Assembly: GCF_964656455.1 (NCBI RefSeq)
Contig: NC_135721.1
Location: 87,524,754 to 87,588,753, forward strand
Origin: Halichoerus grypus
Taxonomy: Eukaryota; Chordata; Mammalia; Carnivora; Phocidae
DNA: 64,000 bases
Direction: 5' to 3'
Below the pieces are notes generated by a model that worked only from the letters and a program-made list of their open reading frames with translations, was not told where the DNA came from and searched no databases. Positions 1-10,636 of this stretch are shown here, piece by piece. Position 1 is the stretch's first letter. Each line of letters starts with the position of its first letter. The translations under genes and the position numbers were made by a program.

Positions 1-64
1 ACCCCGTGATCACGACCTGAGCCAAAGGCAGATGCTTAGCTGACTGAGTCACCCAGGCTTCCCC
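1..64 (-). mobile_element. Can-SINE, partial at window edge
   Basis: Only the head half is present, in reverse orientation: a 'gatcacgacctgagcc' block followed by 'actgagtcacccagg'. The poly-A side lies outside the window. Confidence 0.85.
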
Positions 65-78
65 TGTTTGACTTTTTC

Positions 79-200
79 TTACTGATTTGTAGGACTTCTT
101 TATGTATTCTATGTAGGAGTACTCTGTCAGAGTACTGTGCCTGTATTCTCCCACTCTGTGATTACTTTACACTCTATTAATGTGACTGTGACTAAGTTCC
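79..200 (-). mobile_element. Possible very old L1 fragment
   Basis: The order 'cttctttatgtattct' then 'tctcccactctgtg' is reminiscent of the antisense of the L1 ORF2 C-terminal region. The match is weak and it could be chance AT-rich sequence. Confidence 0.25.
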
Positions 201-1409
201 TGATTTCTTGCTGTCACTTTTGTTGTACCAACACCTACAGGACTTTATAAGATGTTTGTAACATGGTTAAAACCCAGCCACTTCAGAGGGACTGGGACCA
301 CCTCCGTCCTGAGTGTGGGTCCAAGCAAAGCTGAGCGTTTATATACTTGCTGCCTTCTGCAGCTACATACCTTAACATCAGGGGATATGAGGTCAAAGGG
401 TCTGCATACGTTGGTGGACTCATCCTTCCTGGCTCGCAACCTTTGCTCACTGCATGTTGCAGTAGCTTCCGTGAGCTGAACCACAAACCCTAATTCCTCA
501 GTTCCAATTTCCCCTTTCGAGATCCAACTGGATCTCTTAGGCTTCTAAGGGAGATGCCCAACTCTGGTGAGAACCGCTGCCTTCTCCAAGCAGAGATGAT
601 ATGCTGGGTCCTGGTCCTGTCTACTCGCCCGCTGGGGACCAGGACTTGAGTTCGCAGGGCTCTCTCAGGTTTGGCTCTAGATTATAGTTGCCTATAGAGT
701 TGGTCACTTTCTCCCAGCTGGCTCCAGGTACTGGCGGGTGAGAGCCTGTTGCATTTCCCTGGACTAGAGCCATCAATATGTCCTATGTTGAGGCTGGGAC
801 TGCTTGTGACACTGAACACATGATGGTAGGACAGTGGCATCTTTGGCCAAAATTTTTGAATTGTTAATCCTAGAAGGAACGTCAGTGTTTCAGAGATCTT
901 TGCACGATGTGGATGAAGCACCTTTAGGATTTGATTCTTACTCATAGGTTAGCTGATTAATATCACCAATGATACAAGGGTCCCCAGTCAGTTGATTTCA
1001 TTGAAGCTGCTGGTCAGTCGTGAATTCGGAGCTCCCAGCTGGTCACTGCCATTGTGGGCTCAACATGTCAGTGGAGTGCGCACCCCTGTCAGTCACCTGT
1101 CCTCTCAGATCTGAGCTTTTGTGATTTTTCTCACTTTTCCTTCTTTTCTTCCAGGGGTCGCCTATTTGAGGTATGCAGCACAATCCAGAGAAGGCACAGT
1201 CCAAAGCATGAACAGGCCTCCCAGCCACCGCCGTAGCAGTCATGCCAGCCGCAGTAGGCAGCAAGCACAGGCCGAGGTAGCTAGATCATGGATGCCAGAT
1301 CAAGTACACCCTGGACGTAACAGGCCGAGTAGCTTCTCCTATGAATATGGAGTTGGCTTTTACAGAAAGCAAGTCACATCTTTATTATTCAGCTTGTAAC
1401 TTGGGGAAA
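201..1409. other. Intergenic stretch without recognised gene
   Basis: The open frames here are all under 100 codons, occur on both strands and carry no family motif I recognise. A pyrimidine-rich tract ending in 'ttccag' near 1140-1154 looks like a splice acceptor. The frame that follows has no recognisable product, so I do not call an exon. Confidence 0.45.
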
Positions 1410-1597
1410 TCTCTCTTTTTTTTTTAAAGATTTTATTCATTTATCTGAGAGAGAGAAAGCACGAGAGGGGGAGGGTCAGAGGGAGAAGCAGACTCCCCAC
1501 TGAGTGGGGAGCCAGACGCGGGACTCCATCCTGTGACTCCAGGATCATGACCTGAGCTGAAGGCAGATTCCCAACTGACTGAGCCACCCAGGCGCCC
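1410..1597 (-). mobile_element. Can-SINE, full length
   Basis: Poly-T, then the GA-rich region, the 'ggatcatgacctgagc' block and the head 'ccacccaggcgccc'. It is flanked by the target duplication ttggggaaa at 1401-1409 and 1598-1606. Confidence 0.93.
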
Positions 1598-1859
1598 TTG
1601 GGGAAACCCCTTATCTTTGTCTCTAAATGACCAGTGGGGGTTTAAACCTAAGTTCACGTTTTGGAAAAGTGATTTGGTAATATGCAGTAAGAGTCTGAAA
1701 AACATTAATAGCCTATGTCTAAATAACTCCACCTCTGAAAGGCCATCTTAAAGAAATCAGAATCAAGAGACCCTTTTTGGACAAGATCCCCAGTAGCATT
1801 TATTTTCATCACTAACCCCTAAATGTCTAACGATAAGGGAATAGCTAGGAAATCTAGAG

Positions 1860-2562
1860 CATCTCTACCAGCCAGAATGCTATGTGGTCGTTATAAATGT
1901 TGTTTACCAACTGGTTAAAATTATACAGCAATTAAAAACGAATGCATCTATTGATATATGTAACAACTAGGATGGATCTCAAGGGAATTACACTAGGTGG
2001 AAAAAAAACAGTCTCAAAAGGTCACATGCTTATGATTCCATTTATATAACTTTCTTGAAATAATAACATTATAGAGCCAAAAGATAGATGGATGGTTTCC
2101 AGAGACTGGGGGGGAGGGGTGGTAGGGGCGGAGGGGCAGAGCAGTGGATGTGACTCTAACGAACAGCTCTGTATGATTGTGAATTGTGAAGGTAGCTACA
2201 GGTGTACATGTGCGGTAAAACTGCAGAGAACCATACACGTATGTTGCAACTGCTTGTTCCCTAACAGTGATTGTATTTTATCGTCACGCAAGATGTTACC
2301 GCTAAGGGAAACTGGGTGAAGAGTACATGGGAACTCTCCCTATGTGGTTTTTTTTTTTCCTATTTCCTGTGAATCAGCAATTATTTCCTTTTTTTTTTTT
2401 TTTTTTTTAAGTAGGCTCCACACCCAGTGTGGGGCTTGAACTCATGACCCTGAGATCAAGAGTCACATGCTCTACCGACTGAGCCAGCCAGGGGCCCTTT
2501 TTTTCTTTTTCTTCTTCTTTTTTAAGTAGGCTTGCAATGATTTCAAAATAAAGTTAAAACAT
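1860..2562 (+). mobile_element. Ancient L1 3' end
   Basis: Sense-strand phrases typical of old L1 3' ends occur in order. These are 'gatggatctcaagggaatta', 'gattccatttatataac', 'aagatgttaccgctaaggga' and finally 'gatttcaaaataaagttaaaa'. A Can-SINE and a short pyrimidine-rich remnant interrupt it at 2389-2532; the broken phrase 'gcaattatttc' / 'gcaatgatttc' marks the two sides. Confidence 0.65.
2389..2497 (-). mobile_element. Can-SINE, short older type
   Basis: Contains the 'aagtaggctccacacccagt' and 'catgctctaccgactgagcc' variant, which lacks the long GA-rich middle. It is nested in the old L1 3' end. A second partial tail (2498-2532) follows it and ends again in 'aagtaggctt'. Confidence 0.85.
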
Positions 2563-3630
2563 ATGTAGCAACATTCCTATGGTGTAATGCTAAATGCCAA
2601 AAGCAAACAAAGGTGATATAAATGTATACACACACACACACAAGCACACGTGCATACATACATATTTAAAGTTGTAGACAGTGGTTGTCTTTAGATGGAT
2701 ACCTGTTTTTCTCTTCACATTCATTGACTTCCAAATCAACATGCGTTATTTTTGATGGAAGAAATCTTACTGAAAGACAGAAAACATCACTTGTAAGTGT
2801 ATGATTGGGATTTGTTCTTTTTTACTCCAACACCTGCCTGTGTATTCTTCCTGGAGTCTCTCCCATTTCCCCAAGTGAAAGGAATGCCAGATGTCCCCTC
2901 CGCCTTTGTTCAGCCTCCTGAGGCCCCGGCAGCTCCATTCCAGGTGGTTGACAGCAGCTTCCATCCACTTGCCATGTGGAACACCATGAAACACGAGGCA
3001 AAACAGTCCAAGTCTCCCCGCGGGGAGGTCTAATTGCTCTTGCCGTTAGTTTTTCTTATCCCTTCCCGGTGGTTCTTTCAGAAAAACGGAGAGAGGCAGA
3101 AAAGAAAGAGGCAGCGTCAGTGGGAACATTTGGTTTTCTGCCCATGGGCTGAATAGTCACCTCCTGTGAATACATTAGCATCAGAAATCTCTTTCTGTTT
3201 TTTTGATTCTCCCTCAAAGCCCTCCCATATTCTGCCGGTGGTCCTAAATCGTTTGGGGTTCCTACTCAATTCAGGGCACTCAAACCACTTGACCGACAAT
3301 GTCAGAATAGTAGGAAGCCAGGTAGGTAGCCTTGAGCTTGAGTCAAGTTCACAGGGCTTGCTGCTGGGGAGCTGCTCAGCAGACACCTGCCAAGCCCATT
3401 TGCCAGCCCGCTTGCCCTGGCTGGGGCTACAGTGTGAGTGGGACCCGGTCCCTGCCCCTGAGAAGCCTTTAGGCTAGATGAGGAGAAGCTTAGTCTTTCC
3501 TCTGCTTTGTATCTTTGGGCAGGTTGTTGACCCCTCTGAACAAAGAAAATCCACAGGGAAGGAAGCTGTTCTCTGGGGCTCCCCCTGCGTCCTCTTACCT
3601 ATCTTGAGAAAGAAGGGGGAAAAATTCAGT
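2563..3630. other. Intergenic stretch without recognised gene
   Basis: Holds a short (AC)7 run at 2628-2641. Open frames at 2797-3033 and 3166-3477 overlap unrelated frames on the other strand and match no family I know. No splice-flanked exon was recognised. Confidence 0.45.
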
Positions 3631-3862
3631 TTATTTATTTATTTTTTTTTAATTAATTATTTATTTATTTAGAGAGACAGAGAGCGCGAGCCCACACAAG
3701 CAGGAGGAGGGGCAGAGGGAGAGGGAGAGAGAGAATCTCAAGCAGACTCCATGCTGAGCATGGAGCTCAATGTGGGGCTCGATCTCACCACCCTGAGACC
3801 CTCCTGACCCCAGTCTAAATCAGGAGTCAGACGCTTAACTGACGAAGCCACCCAGGGGCCCC
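3631..3862 (-). mobile_element. Can-SINE
   Basis: A T-rich tail leads into a GA-rich middle, 'ccatgctgagcatggagctc' and the head 'gccacccaggggcccc'. It abuts a second SINE in the same orientation with only an 18-bp target duplication between them. Confidence 0.9.
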
Positions 3863-3874
3863 AAGTTGGGTTTA

Positions 3875-3880
<6 letters not shown>

Positions 3881-3905
<25 letters not shown>

Positions 3906-4086
3906 TATTTATTTATTTGACAGAGAGAGATACAGCGAGAGAGGGAACACAAGCAGGGGGAGTGGGAGAGGGAGAAGCAGGCTTCCCACCGAGCAGGGAG
4001 CCCGATGTGGGGCTCGATCCCAGGACTCTGGGATCATGACCTGAGCCGAAGGCAGACGCTTAACGACTGAGCCACCCAGGCGCCCC
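3881..4086 (-). mobile_element. Can-SINE with exact 18-bp target duplication
   Basis: The flanks aagttgggtttattttta at 3863-3880 and 4087-4104 are identical, so the insertion is young. The tail side contains a (TTTTA)-type run at about 3877-3905. Confidence 0.95.
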
Positions 4087-4104
4087 AAGTTGGGTTTATT
4101 TTTA

Positions 4105-4634
4105 AACAATTAATCTTCCTTTGTGGATTTTTAAGCATGAGACTGGCTTCATGGTTCACCTTCTCCAGTAAAACTTTCATTTTAGCCTTTCTATGACCTC
4201 AACACAACCCATCTGACATGAAATTGATTTCTAAAGCATTTCTAAATCCTTCCAATGAAAAAGACCAAGCCTATGAACACCTCTTTTGTTCCTTCAGCAA
4301 TAAATGACCCTGCTAAAGAGAACTGGCAGTGCCATTCGTTCATGGCAATACAGAACTGAAAACAGCTACACGTTGTAAACTGAGTTAAGAACTCAGAAGG
4401 GGAAACGAATGAAAACTAAGTGGTTATTGCTCTCATTTCCCTGTTGCAGGCTTTGCCTTTGTTTGCATGTAATTGCACAGGAGCTCATTATGCATGCCCC
4501 GAGGTAATTTAGTACGAGCTACAGGGCGGCTCCTGTGGCATCTGGAGGGTGATAGTGAGACAGGATTTTCATGAACTATCTCAGTCTGTTGGGAAAGGAA
4601 CATAAAGAAAATAGCCTTGTGTCCACGGTAGCAT
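4105..4634. other. Intergenic stretch, nothing recognised
   Basis: AT-rich, apparently unique sequence between a SINE and a MIR. No coding or RNA feature was recognised. Confidence 0.4.
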
Positions 4635-4825
4635 GGAGTCACAGTTCCGAACACGGGACCTGGAGTCAGCTGGCTGGTCTTGAGTCCCTACCTGTCACCA
4701 GCCTCGTGAAGTGAGATCTGAGTCTCTTTCCTCATTTGTAAGTGACAGGTCTAATAGTACCAACTTTCAGAGGATTCTTGCAAATAAGATAATGACCACA
4801 GTGGCTTGGCACAGGCCTAACGCAC
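4635..4825 (+). mobile_element. MIR element
   Basis: Follows the MIR order: 'ggagtcagctggctgg', 'gagtctctttcctcatttgt', 'ctaatagtaccaa', 'gaggattcttgcaaataaga' and 'tggcttggcacaggcc'. It is diverged, as expected for this old family. Confidence 0.75.
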
Positions 4826-4861
4826 AAAAACCTGACTCCCTTGATATTCAAAATCATGCCC

Positions 4862-5316
4862 ACCCAGAGGCAAACCATAAAAGAGTCAACTATAGGGAAC
4901 AAACTGAAGGTTGTGGGAGGGGCGGTGGGGGGAATGGGGTAACTGGGGGATGGCCATTAAGGAGGGCACGTGATGGAATGAGCGCGCTGGATGTTACATG
5001 CAACTGATGAATCACTAAATTCTACCCCTGAAATGAAAAACACACTATATGTTAACTAAATTGAATTTATTTATTATTTAAAAAAAATTTTTTTTTTTTT
5101 AATTTTTATTTACTTGACAGAGAGAGAGACAGTGAGAGCAGGAACACAAGCAGGGGAAATGGGAGAGGGAGAAGCAGGCTTCCCGCGGAGCAGGGAGCCT
5201 GATAACGGGGCTCGATCCCAGGACCCTGGGATCATGACCTGAGCCGAAGGCAGACGCTTAACGACTGAGCCACCCAGGTGCCCCATTAAATTGAATTTAT
5301 ATAAAATTTTTTTAAA
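4862..5316 (+). mobile_element. Carnivore L1 3' UTR
   Basis: Sense-strand 3' UTR marks are present: 'atagggaacaaactgaaggt', a G-rich run, 'ggccattaaggagggcac', 'caactgatgaatcactaaat' and 'actatatgttaactaaattg'. A Can-SINE at 5071-5286 splits it. Only the 3' part is present, a usual outcome of incomplete reverse transcription. Confidence 0.8.
5071..5286 (-). mobile_element. Can-SINE nested in L1 3' UTR
   Basis: Target duplication taaattgaatttat at 5057-5070 and 5287-5300. The element is complete from poly-T to the head 'gccacccaggtgcccc'. Confidence 0.94.
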
Positions 5317-5423
5317 AAGTTATGCCCATACAGGTCTTGGGGTTCATGGACTGCCCAGTGTCTCCATCTCCCGAATGCTCCCTCACTGTCCAAGGACGTC
5401 CAGATCTCCCTCTCACAGAGGAG

Positions 5424-6720
5424 CAGTTCTCAGATTTACCAGACTCAGAAATCCTTTATTCTCTTAAAAATGATCGAGGACCGCAAAAAGCTTTTGTTTA
5501 TATGGGTTATATCGCTCAAAAGTTACCATATTAAAAATTAAGACTGATAAAATGTTAAAATATTTATTCACTTAAAAATAATGAAAATAACAAAACACAT
5601 GTTGTGAGAAGAGAGGGTAGCATTATGTATCTTGAATGTCTAGCTCAATGGAAGGGAACTCAATTTTCATATCTACTTCTGTATCAAATCTGTTGGGATA
5701 TGTGTTGGTTGATTTATGTATATGAAGACAATCCAGCCTCAGATATTTAGTTGAAAAGCCCTTTTACATAATTCTGGCTATTCTTCAATACAACACCCAA
5801 ACTCAACAAGTTATAGTTTCTTAAAGGCTCTTTATAAAACAGAGCAATATCTGAAACCATATCAATGAATTTTCATAGTCATTTACATTAAAATCTATCA
5901 GTCCAGCTTGGACATCTTTTACAGTGGATAATTTTTGGATGGTCATACATTAGTCATTTGGAAGATACTGTTCACTGCGATATGCAAATCTTCCAAATGT
6001 TGAGACATTTCATTGCACAATATTAAAAACAAATCACTTTAATATCGGCACTGATCTCATCAGAGAAGTATTTTAAGTACCGGGAAGCTATGAAGCTCAC
6101 AGTGGCAGATACAAGTTTTCCAAAATTCTCATTTTCACACAAACGCTCAAATTTTACCATTGGCAACAAATACTACCAGTAGTTTTCCTTGATGTGACAG
6201 ATTCGCTTCATTCATTTTCAGGAAAACATTTGGCAAGTGCCTGACTCGGAATAGCCATCATTTGTCTGCTAATCATGCTTGCAGTAAAAATGGTGTTCCA
6301 TGAAAAAAAAAAAAAACCAAACGGTTAATTCAGTTCATAATTCAAGCAAAGTGCCGAAGCGTTTTTCTTTGAAACGACTATGGATGTGGCAGAAGGGCCT
6401 TCCGTGTACCTCCTATTTTGTCAGAATATTAAAAAGGAATGTGCTTAAGGGATGAGATTTAATACAATTACTAATGTTTACTGTTCCATCAAGGCCATTT
6501 TTTTTTTAGAGATTTTATTTATTTATTTGACAGAGAGAGACACAGTGGAGAGAGGGAACACAAGCAGGGGGAGTGGGAGAGGGAGAAGTCAGTGGGGAGC
6601 CTGATGCGGGACTTGACCCCAGGACCCTGGGATCATGACCTGAGCTGAAGGCTGACGCTTAACCAACTGAGCCACCCAGGAGCCCCTGTTGATGGGCTTT
6701 TGAACAACAAGATGACTGCC
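5424..6720 (-). mobile_element. Degraded hAT-type DNA transposon remnant
   Basis: On the + strand the left part looks like a hAT-Charlie end ('gcagttctcag') followed by 'gatcgaggaccgcaaaaagc', a phrase I associate with a common mammalian repeat. On the - strand around 6190-6230 a broken frame reads MNEANLSHQGK. This resembles the 'MNELN-LQGK' segment of domesticated hAT transposases such as the ZBED/FAM200 proteins. Stops and frameshifts are frequent, so it is not functional. A SINE interrupts it at 6498-6686. The family assignment is inference. Confidence 0.5.
6498..6686 (-). mobile_element. Can-SINE
   Basis: Complete poly-T-to-head copy ending 'gccacccaggagcccc', with a short internal deletion after 'gagggagaag'. 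It is inserted in the hAT-type remnant. Confidence 0.9.
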
Positions 6721-8929
6721 TGTTAATGTCACATCAGCCAATCAAGTCAGAACACAACAAAATTGACCCCACCATTCCTGTCTCACACCAGCTCTTCCCC
6801 ACACCCTCATAACAAGATATACTCTAGGCTCTGTGCCTGTCCTAACGTTGCATTCGTCAGAGTTGCTTCGGTCAAGGTCCCAAGAGGAAACAGGTGTCAT
6901 GTTCAAATTACATAACTTTAGGGGAGTTTGGGTGGGGTGTGGGGGGTCACAAGCGATAGTGCAATCAGCCAGGGCTGCTGCCAGTGGGGTGGTTACCATC
7001 TCCAGGCCCAAAGAAACTAATGGAAGGAAGGACTGTCAGTAGCCAGAAGGAAAGAGTCAGATTGGATTGTTGCCCTTCATATGGGCTAGGGAAAACAATG
7101 CCCTCAATACCCAGTCTTCTGCCCACTCAGCTCTCTGCTGGAGCAAACCCAGCTGGCAGCTAGAGGCTTAGGGAAGCTGTTGATGTGGCCCACAGGAGGG
7201 TGGGCCTCCTGCAGGAGAGGGCAGGGCATAGAAATGTGGACAGTGGCTGCAGGGGAGGCACATGAAACAGGTGGTATAAGGTTTGCTGACAAAGAATGGC
7301 TGAGAGTCCGGTGTTGTGACCAGGAGGCCCTATAGATCCATAACCCCTCGCTCCCTCACTCACCTGCAATTTGACCCTTTGAACCTGCCAACCCAGGAGA
7401 CCACCAGCCCCCAAACGTCCAACACCTGACCGGCTGCTGCTGCTGAGCTGGTGCTTAAGTGGCCCAGATCCCCATCCCCAAATCTAGCACCAGGTGTCCA
7501 GATAAAGAGCTCAGTGCCTAGAGATGCAGTGATCTGAGCTCTTTCTGAATGTAAGTATAGAATCCTTCCTCAAGCACAGGATCACGGCAGGACTGAAGAC
7601 TCCGGCGGTGCTTTCATATTTGTACCAGCAGAGGGCGCCCCTCGCATAAGAAATCCCATCGAGGACACCACTATGTAAATCAGACTAAAGGAGAGCCATT
7701 CCCATTGACGTGGGGGCTCCTAGAGCCCCACTCACTTTGCCTCCGCTGGACTGACCCTCTAGGTGGCCTGGATATGCCTCCATCATCCCACAGGCTCTAG
7801 GAAAACAACTTGGAACCCACTGCCTTTTGCAAAAAACGAAGGGTCTGATGTTGCAAAGGAACCTAGGAAAGCCCTCACACATTTTTTCAAGTCCATAAAC
7901 ATAACATTTAAAAATAGCCCTCAAAACGACGCCAGAACTCTTCCGTCACCTAGATACTACTTGTTTCCATTTGTCACTGTTTCCTTCCTAGAACATTTTC
8001 TGGATATCTTATATCTTCCAACATTCCTTACATTTTCTAAAACATTAAACATGGTTTATTTTTACCATCATTGTAGGGTTTTTAAAAGACATTACTGAGT
8101 TTTCACCATCTTCTTTTTAACTTGTTAAAACATTAGTTAATTTTTATTTTACCAAATCGAGAGTTGCGAGATGGAATAGTTTTAGCAGGCTCATGGTGGA
8201 GAAACAGTGGTCTCCTGGCTTGCTCCTCCCCGGGTGTTCTTCTTCAAGGAGACAACCACTTTCGACACTTTTCCCTGCCTCTTCTGGTCTTTAGTAACCT
8301 TGTGTCTTACTTAGATAACACATCAATACTGCCCTTTATCCATTCATTACTTTTGGTAATAAGAGGAGCCTGGTTGACAATACAGCGTGCCCTGCCACAC
8401 GTCGTTCCTGGGAGGAGCAGGTGGTCCGCACACGTGTGATGGGAGAGACACGCGGAACCTTGAACCTGTCGTCCTCTGGACACATGTGCCTCTTTGGTCT
8501 ACTGACGTTAATCTGTATCCTTTTTTGTAATAAACCATAACTGTGAGTATAACTGCCTTCTGAGTTCTAGGAGTCCTTCTAGCAAATCATTGGACCTGAG
8601 AGGGCGTTGGAGACCTCTGCATGCAACACTGCTTTTAAGTTAAAATGTAATAAAGATATAATACTCAACTTTAATAAACAATTAACCTATACCCACCCAC
8701 TAATTATAGGAACAAACTCAAATATGATACCCTTTAGAGAAATCTGATGAAAACCTCAATTTTAAGACCTGTGAAAGCAGGTTCTCAGGATTTTAGGCTT
8801 ACAGCTCATTTATGACATTGCCGAACAGCCCAGTAGCTTCTTGGTACAGTTAAAACCCTAACTCTTTTCTCTAGTTTACAGAGATCAACTCTTTGACTTT
8901 ATGTGGCGATGCTTGTGCCCCTCCATCCA
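6721..8929. other. Intergenic stretch with one CTCF-like motif
   Basis: Mostly apparently unique sequence. Small frames (for example 7763-8098, 111 codons, and 8164-8439, 91 codons) have no family signature. Around 8500-8630 the run 'taataaaccataactgtgag' followed by 'gagtcctt' looks like the end of an old interspersed repeat, possibly an LTR, but I cannot name it. Confidence 0.4.
7625..7640 (+). promoter_or_regulatory. CTCF-like binding motif
   Basis: CCAGCAGAGGGCGCCC matches the core of the vertebrate CTCF consensus (CCASYAGRKGGCGC) at nearly every position. Binding in any cell type is not shown. Confidence 0.5.
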
Positions 8930-9345
8930 TGCTCTGTTCACCTTGGCTGTTCTTCTGTCCTGTAAACAGGCCAACTCATTGCAACCTCAGGGCCTTTGCA
9001 CTTGCTCTTTTCTCCATCCAAAGTGTTGGCTCCTTCCTATTTTCTCATCCTCAGCTTCTCCCAGAGATTTCTCTGATCCTGAGGGACATAGCCATTCACC
9101 AGTCTCCACACCATCACCTTCCTTCAATCTCTGTACTGTACTCATCATTGCCGGGTAGTGTTCTTAATGTTTATTGATGTTATTTATTGGTTTGTGTTTT
9201 TCTTCTCCCAACAGAATACATGTTCCATGTGAACAGGGATCTTAAGTGTGTTAGTTACTCTCCTAGGATCTAGAAGAGTGCTTGGCACAAAATATGTGCT
9301 CAATAAATATTTGCTTAGCAAATGAAGGAATGAATGAATGAATGA
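8930..9345 (+). mobile_element. L2 LINE 3' end
   Basis: The middle carries the typical 'cagggcctttgcacttgctc'. The 3' end has 'acatgttccatgtgaacagg', 'gtgcttggcacaaaatatgt', 'gctcaataaatatttg' and a (GAAT)n-type tail. Confidence 0.8.
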
Positions 9346-9393
9346 TTGGTCATTATAGCATGTTAGGAGTAAAATATCTCATTCGTTTTAGGA

Positions 9394-9560
9394 TGGTGAT
9401 TCTCAATCTTAGTTTTGCATTTAGAATCACCTGAGTAGCTTTTTAAAAAGGCTGCACCCAAGACCAATTAAGTCAGAATCTCTGGGTGTTGGGGCCGAGA
9501 TATCAGTATTTTCTTTTTAAAGCTCCTGAGTGTTTCTAAGACTGAGTCTGAAGGCTGGTT
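9394..9560 (+). mobile_element. MER5A-like hAT-Charlie element
   Basis: Starts with 'gtgattctcaatctta', continues with 'gcatttagaatcacctga' and 'aattaagtcagaatctctgg', and ends in an inverted version of its start. This is the compact palindromic layout of MER5A. It is non-autonomous and diverged. Confidence 0.7.
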
Positions 9561-9582
9561 TCAAAGATTGTGTATGTCATTA

Positions 9583-9595
9583 CCACTAGATGGCA
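9583..9595 (+). promoter_or_regulatory. CTCF-like binding motif
   Basis: CCACTAGATGGCA fits the CTCF core on the + strand, in the same orientation as the motif at 7625. Such short matches occur by chance, so this is only a candidate. Confidence 0.3.
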
Positions 9596-9714
9596 TTAGA
9601 AACTGGTCGGATGTCACCAACCAAAGCCTTAAAGCCCACGCCCTTAGCTAACTATGAAACCAATATTTCACTACATTTTATTTTTATTTTTTATTTTTTT
9701 CAGAGGCAATTCTT

Positions 9715-9890
9715 ATTTATTTATTTATTTATTTGAGAAAGTGAGAGCATTAGTGGAGGGGCAGAAGGAGAGGGAGAAGCAGACTCCCTGCTGAGCAGGG
9801 AGCCCGGATGCCGGGCTGGATCCCAGTACCCTGGGATCATGACCTGAGCCAAAAGCAGCCACTTAACCAACTGAGCGACCCAAGCACCCC
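9715..9890 (-). mobile_element. Can-SINE
   Basis: Target duplication gcaattctt at 9706-9714 and 9891-9899. The head reads 'gcgacccaagcacccc', somewhat diverged. A GA-rich SINE-like remnant without head or tail follows at about 9917-9970. Confidence 0.9.
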
Positions 9891-10008
9891 GCAATTCTTT
9901 TTTAAATTACCCCTTTTTTAGAGAGGGAGAAAGGAGGGAGGGGGCAGAGGGAGAGGGAGAGAGAATCTTTAAATTTAAATTTAGTTAATTAACATATAAT
10001 GTATTACT

Positions 10009-10194
10009 GGGGCGCCTGGGTGGCTCAGTCGTTAAGCGTCTGCCTTCGGCTCAGGTCATGATCCCAGGGTCCTGGGATCCAGCCCCGCATCGGGCTCCCT
10101 GCTCAGCGGGAAGCCTGCTTCTCCCTCTCCCACTCCCCCTGCTTGTGTTCTCTCTCTCACTGTGTCTCTCTGTCAAATAAATAAATAAAATCTT
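10009..10194 (+). mobile_element. Can-SINE, outer member of nest
   Basis: Inserted into the L1 at aacatataatgtatta, found at 9991-10006 and again at 10637-10652 beyond the whole nest. Its A-rich tail was later hit by another SINE. Confidence 0.93.
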
Positions 10195-10395
10195 TTTTTT
10201 TTTTTTTTAAAGATTTTGTTTATTTATTTGAGAGAGAGAGAATGAGAGAGACAGCACATGAGAGGGGGGAGGGTCAGAGGGAGAAGCAGACCCCCTGCCG
10301 AGCAGGGAGCCCGATGCGGGACTCGATCCAGGGACTCCAGGATCATGACCTGAGCCGAAGGCAGTCGCTTAACCAACTGAGCCACCCAGGCGCCC
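10195..10395 (-). mobile_element. Can-SINE, inverted member of nest
   Basis: Inserted in the tail of the previous SINE with target duplication taaataaataaaatctt (10178-10194 and 10396-10412). It carries the young-looking 'gactccaggatcatgacctg' variant. By eye it is a base-for-base reverse complement of the SINE at 10431-10620. Confidence 0.93.
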
Positions 10396-10430
10396 TAAAT
10401 AAATAAAATCTTAAAAAAAAAAACCAAACA

Positions 10431-10636
10431 GGGGCGCCTGGGTGGCTCAGTTGGTTAAGCGACTGCCTTCGGCTCAGGTCATGATCCTGGAGTCCCTGGA
10501 TCGAGTCCCGCATCGGGCTCCCTGCTCGGCAGGGGGTCTGCTTCTCCCTCTGACCCTCCCCCCTCTCATGTGCTGTCTCTCTCATTCTCTCTCTCTCAAA
10601 TAAATAAACAAAATCTTTAAAAAAAAAAAAACAACA
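10431..10636 (+). mobile_element. Can-SINE, mirror copy of its neighbour
   Basis: Head at 10431, the 'atgatcctggagtccctgga' variant, and the tail 'aaataaataaacaaaatctt'. The private base in 'aacaaaatctt' is shared with the inverted copy at 10195-10395. A 35-bp spacer (10396-10430) separates the two arms. Confidence 0.93.

Noticed and set aside
1121..1399. Possible exon after a pyrimidine tract ending in 'ttccag'
   Set aside because: The following frame has no recognisable protein and no paired donor; not enough to call an exon.
3863..4104. Segmental duplication suggested by repeated 'aagttgggttt'
   Set aside because: Explained fully by an 18-bp target-site duplication of the SINE at 3881-4086.
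10009..10194. tRNA gene, because of A-box- and B-box-like sequences
   Set aside because: The tRNA similarity is the tRNA-derived head of the Can-SINE; no cloverleaf with an intact acceptor stem is present.
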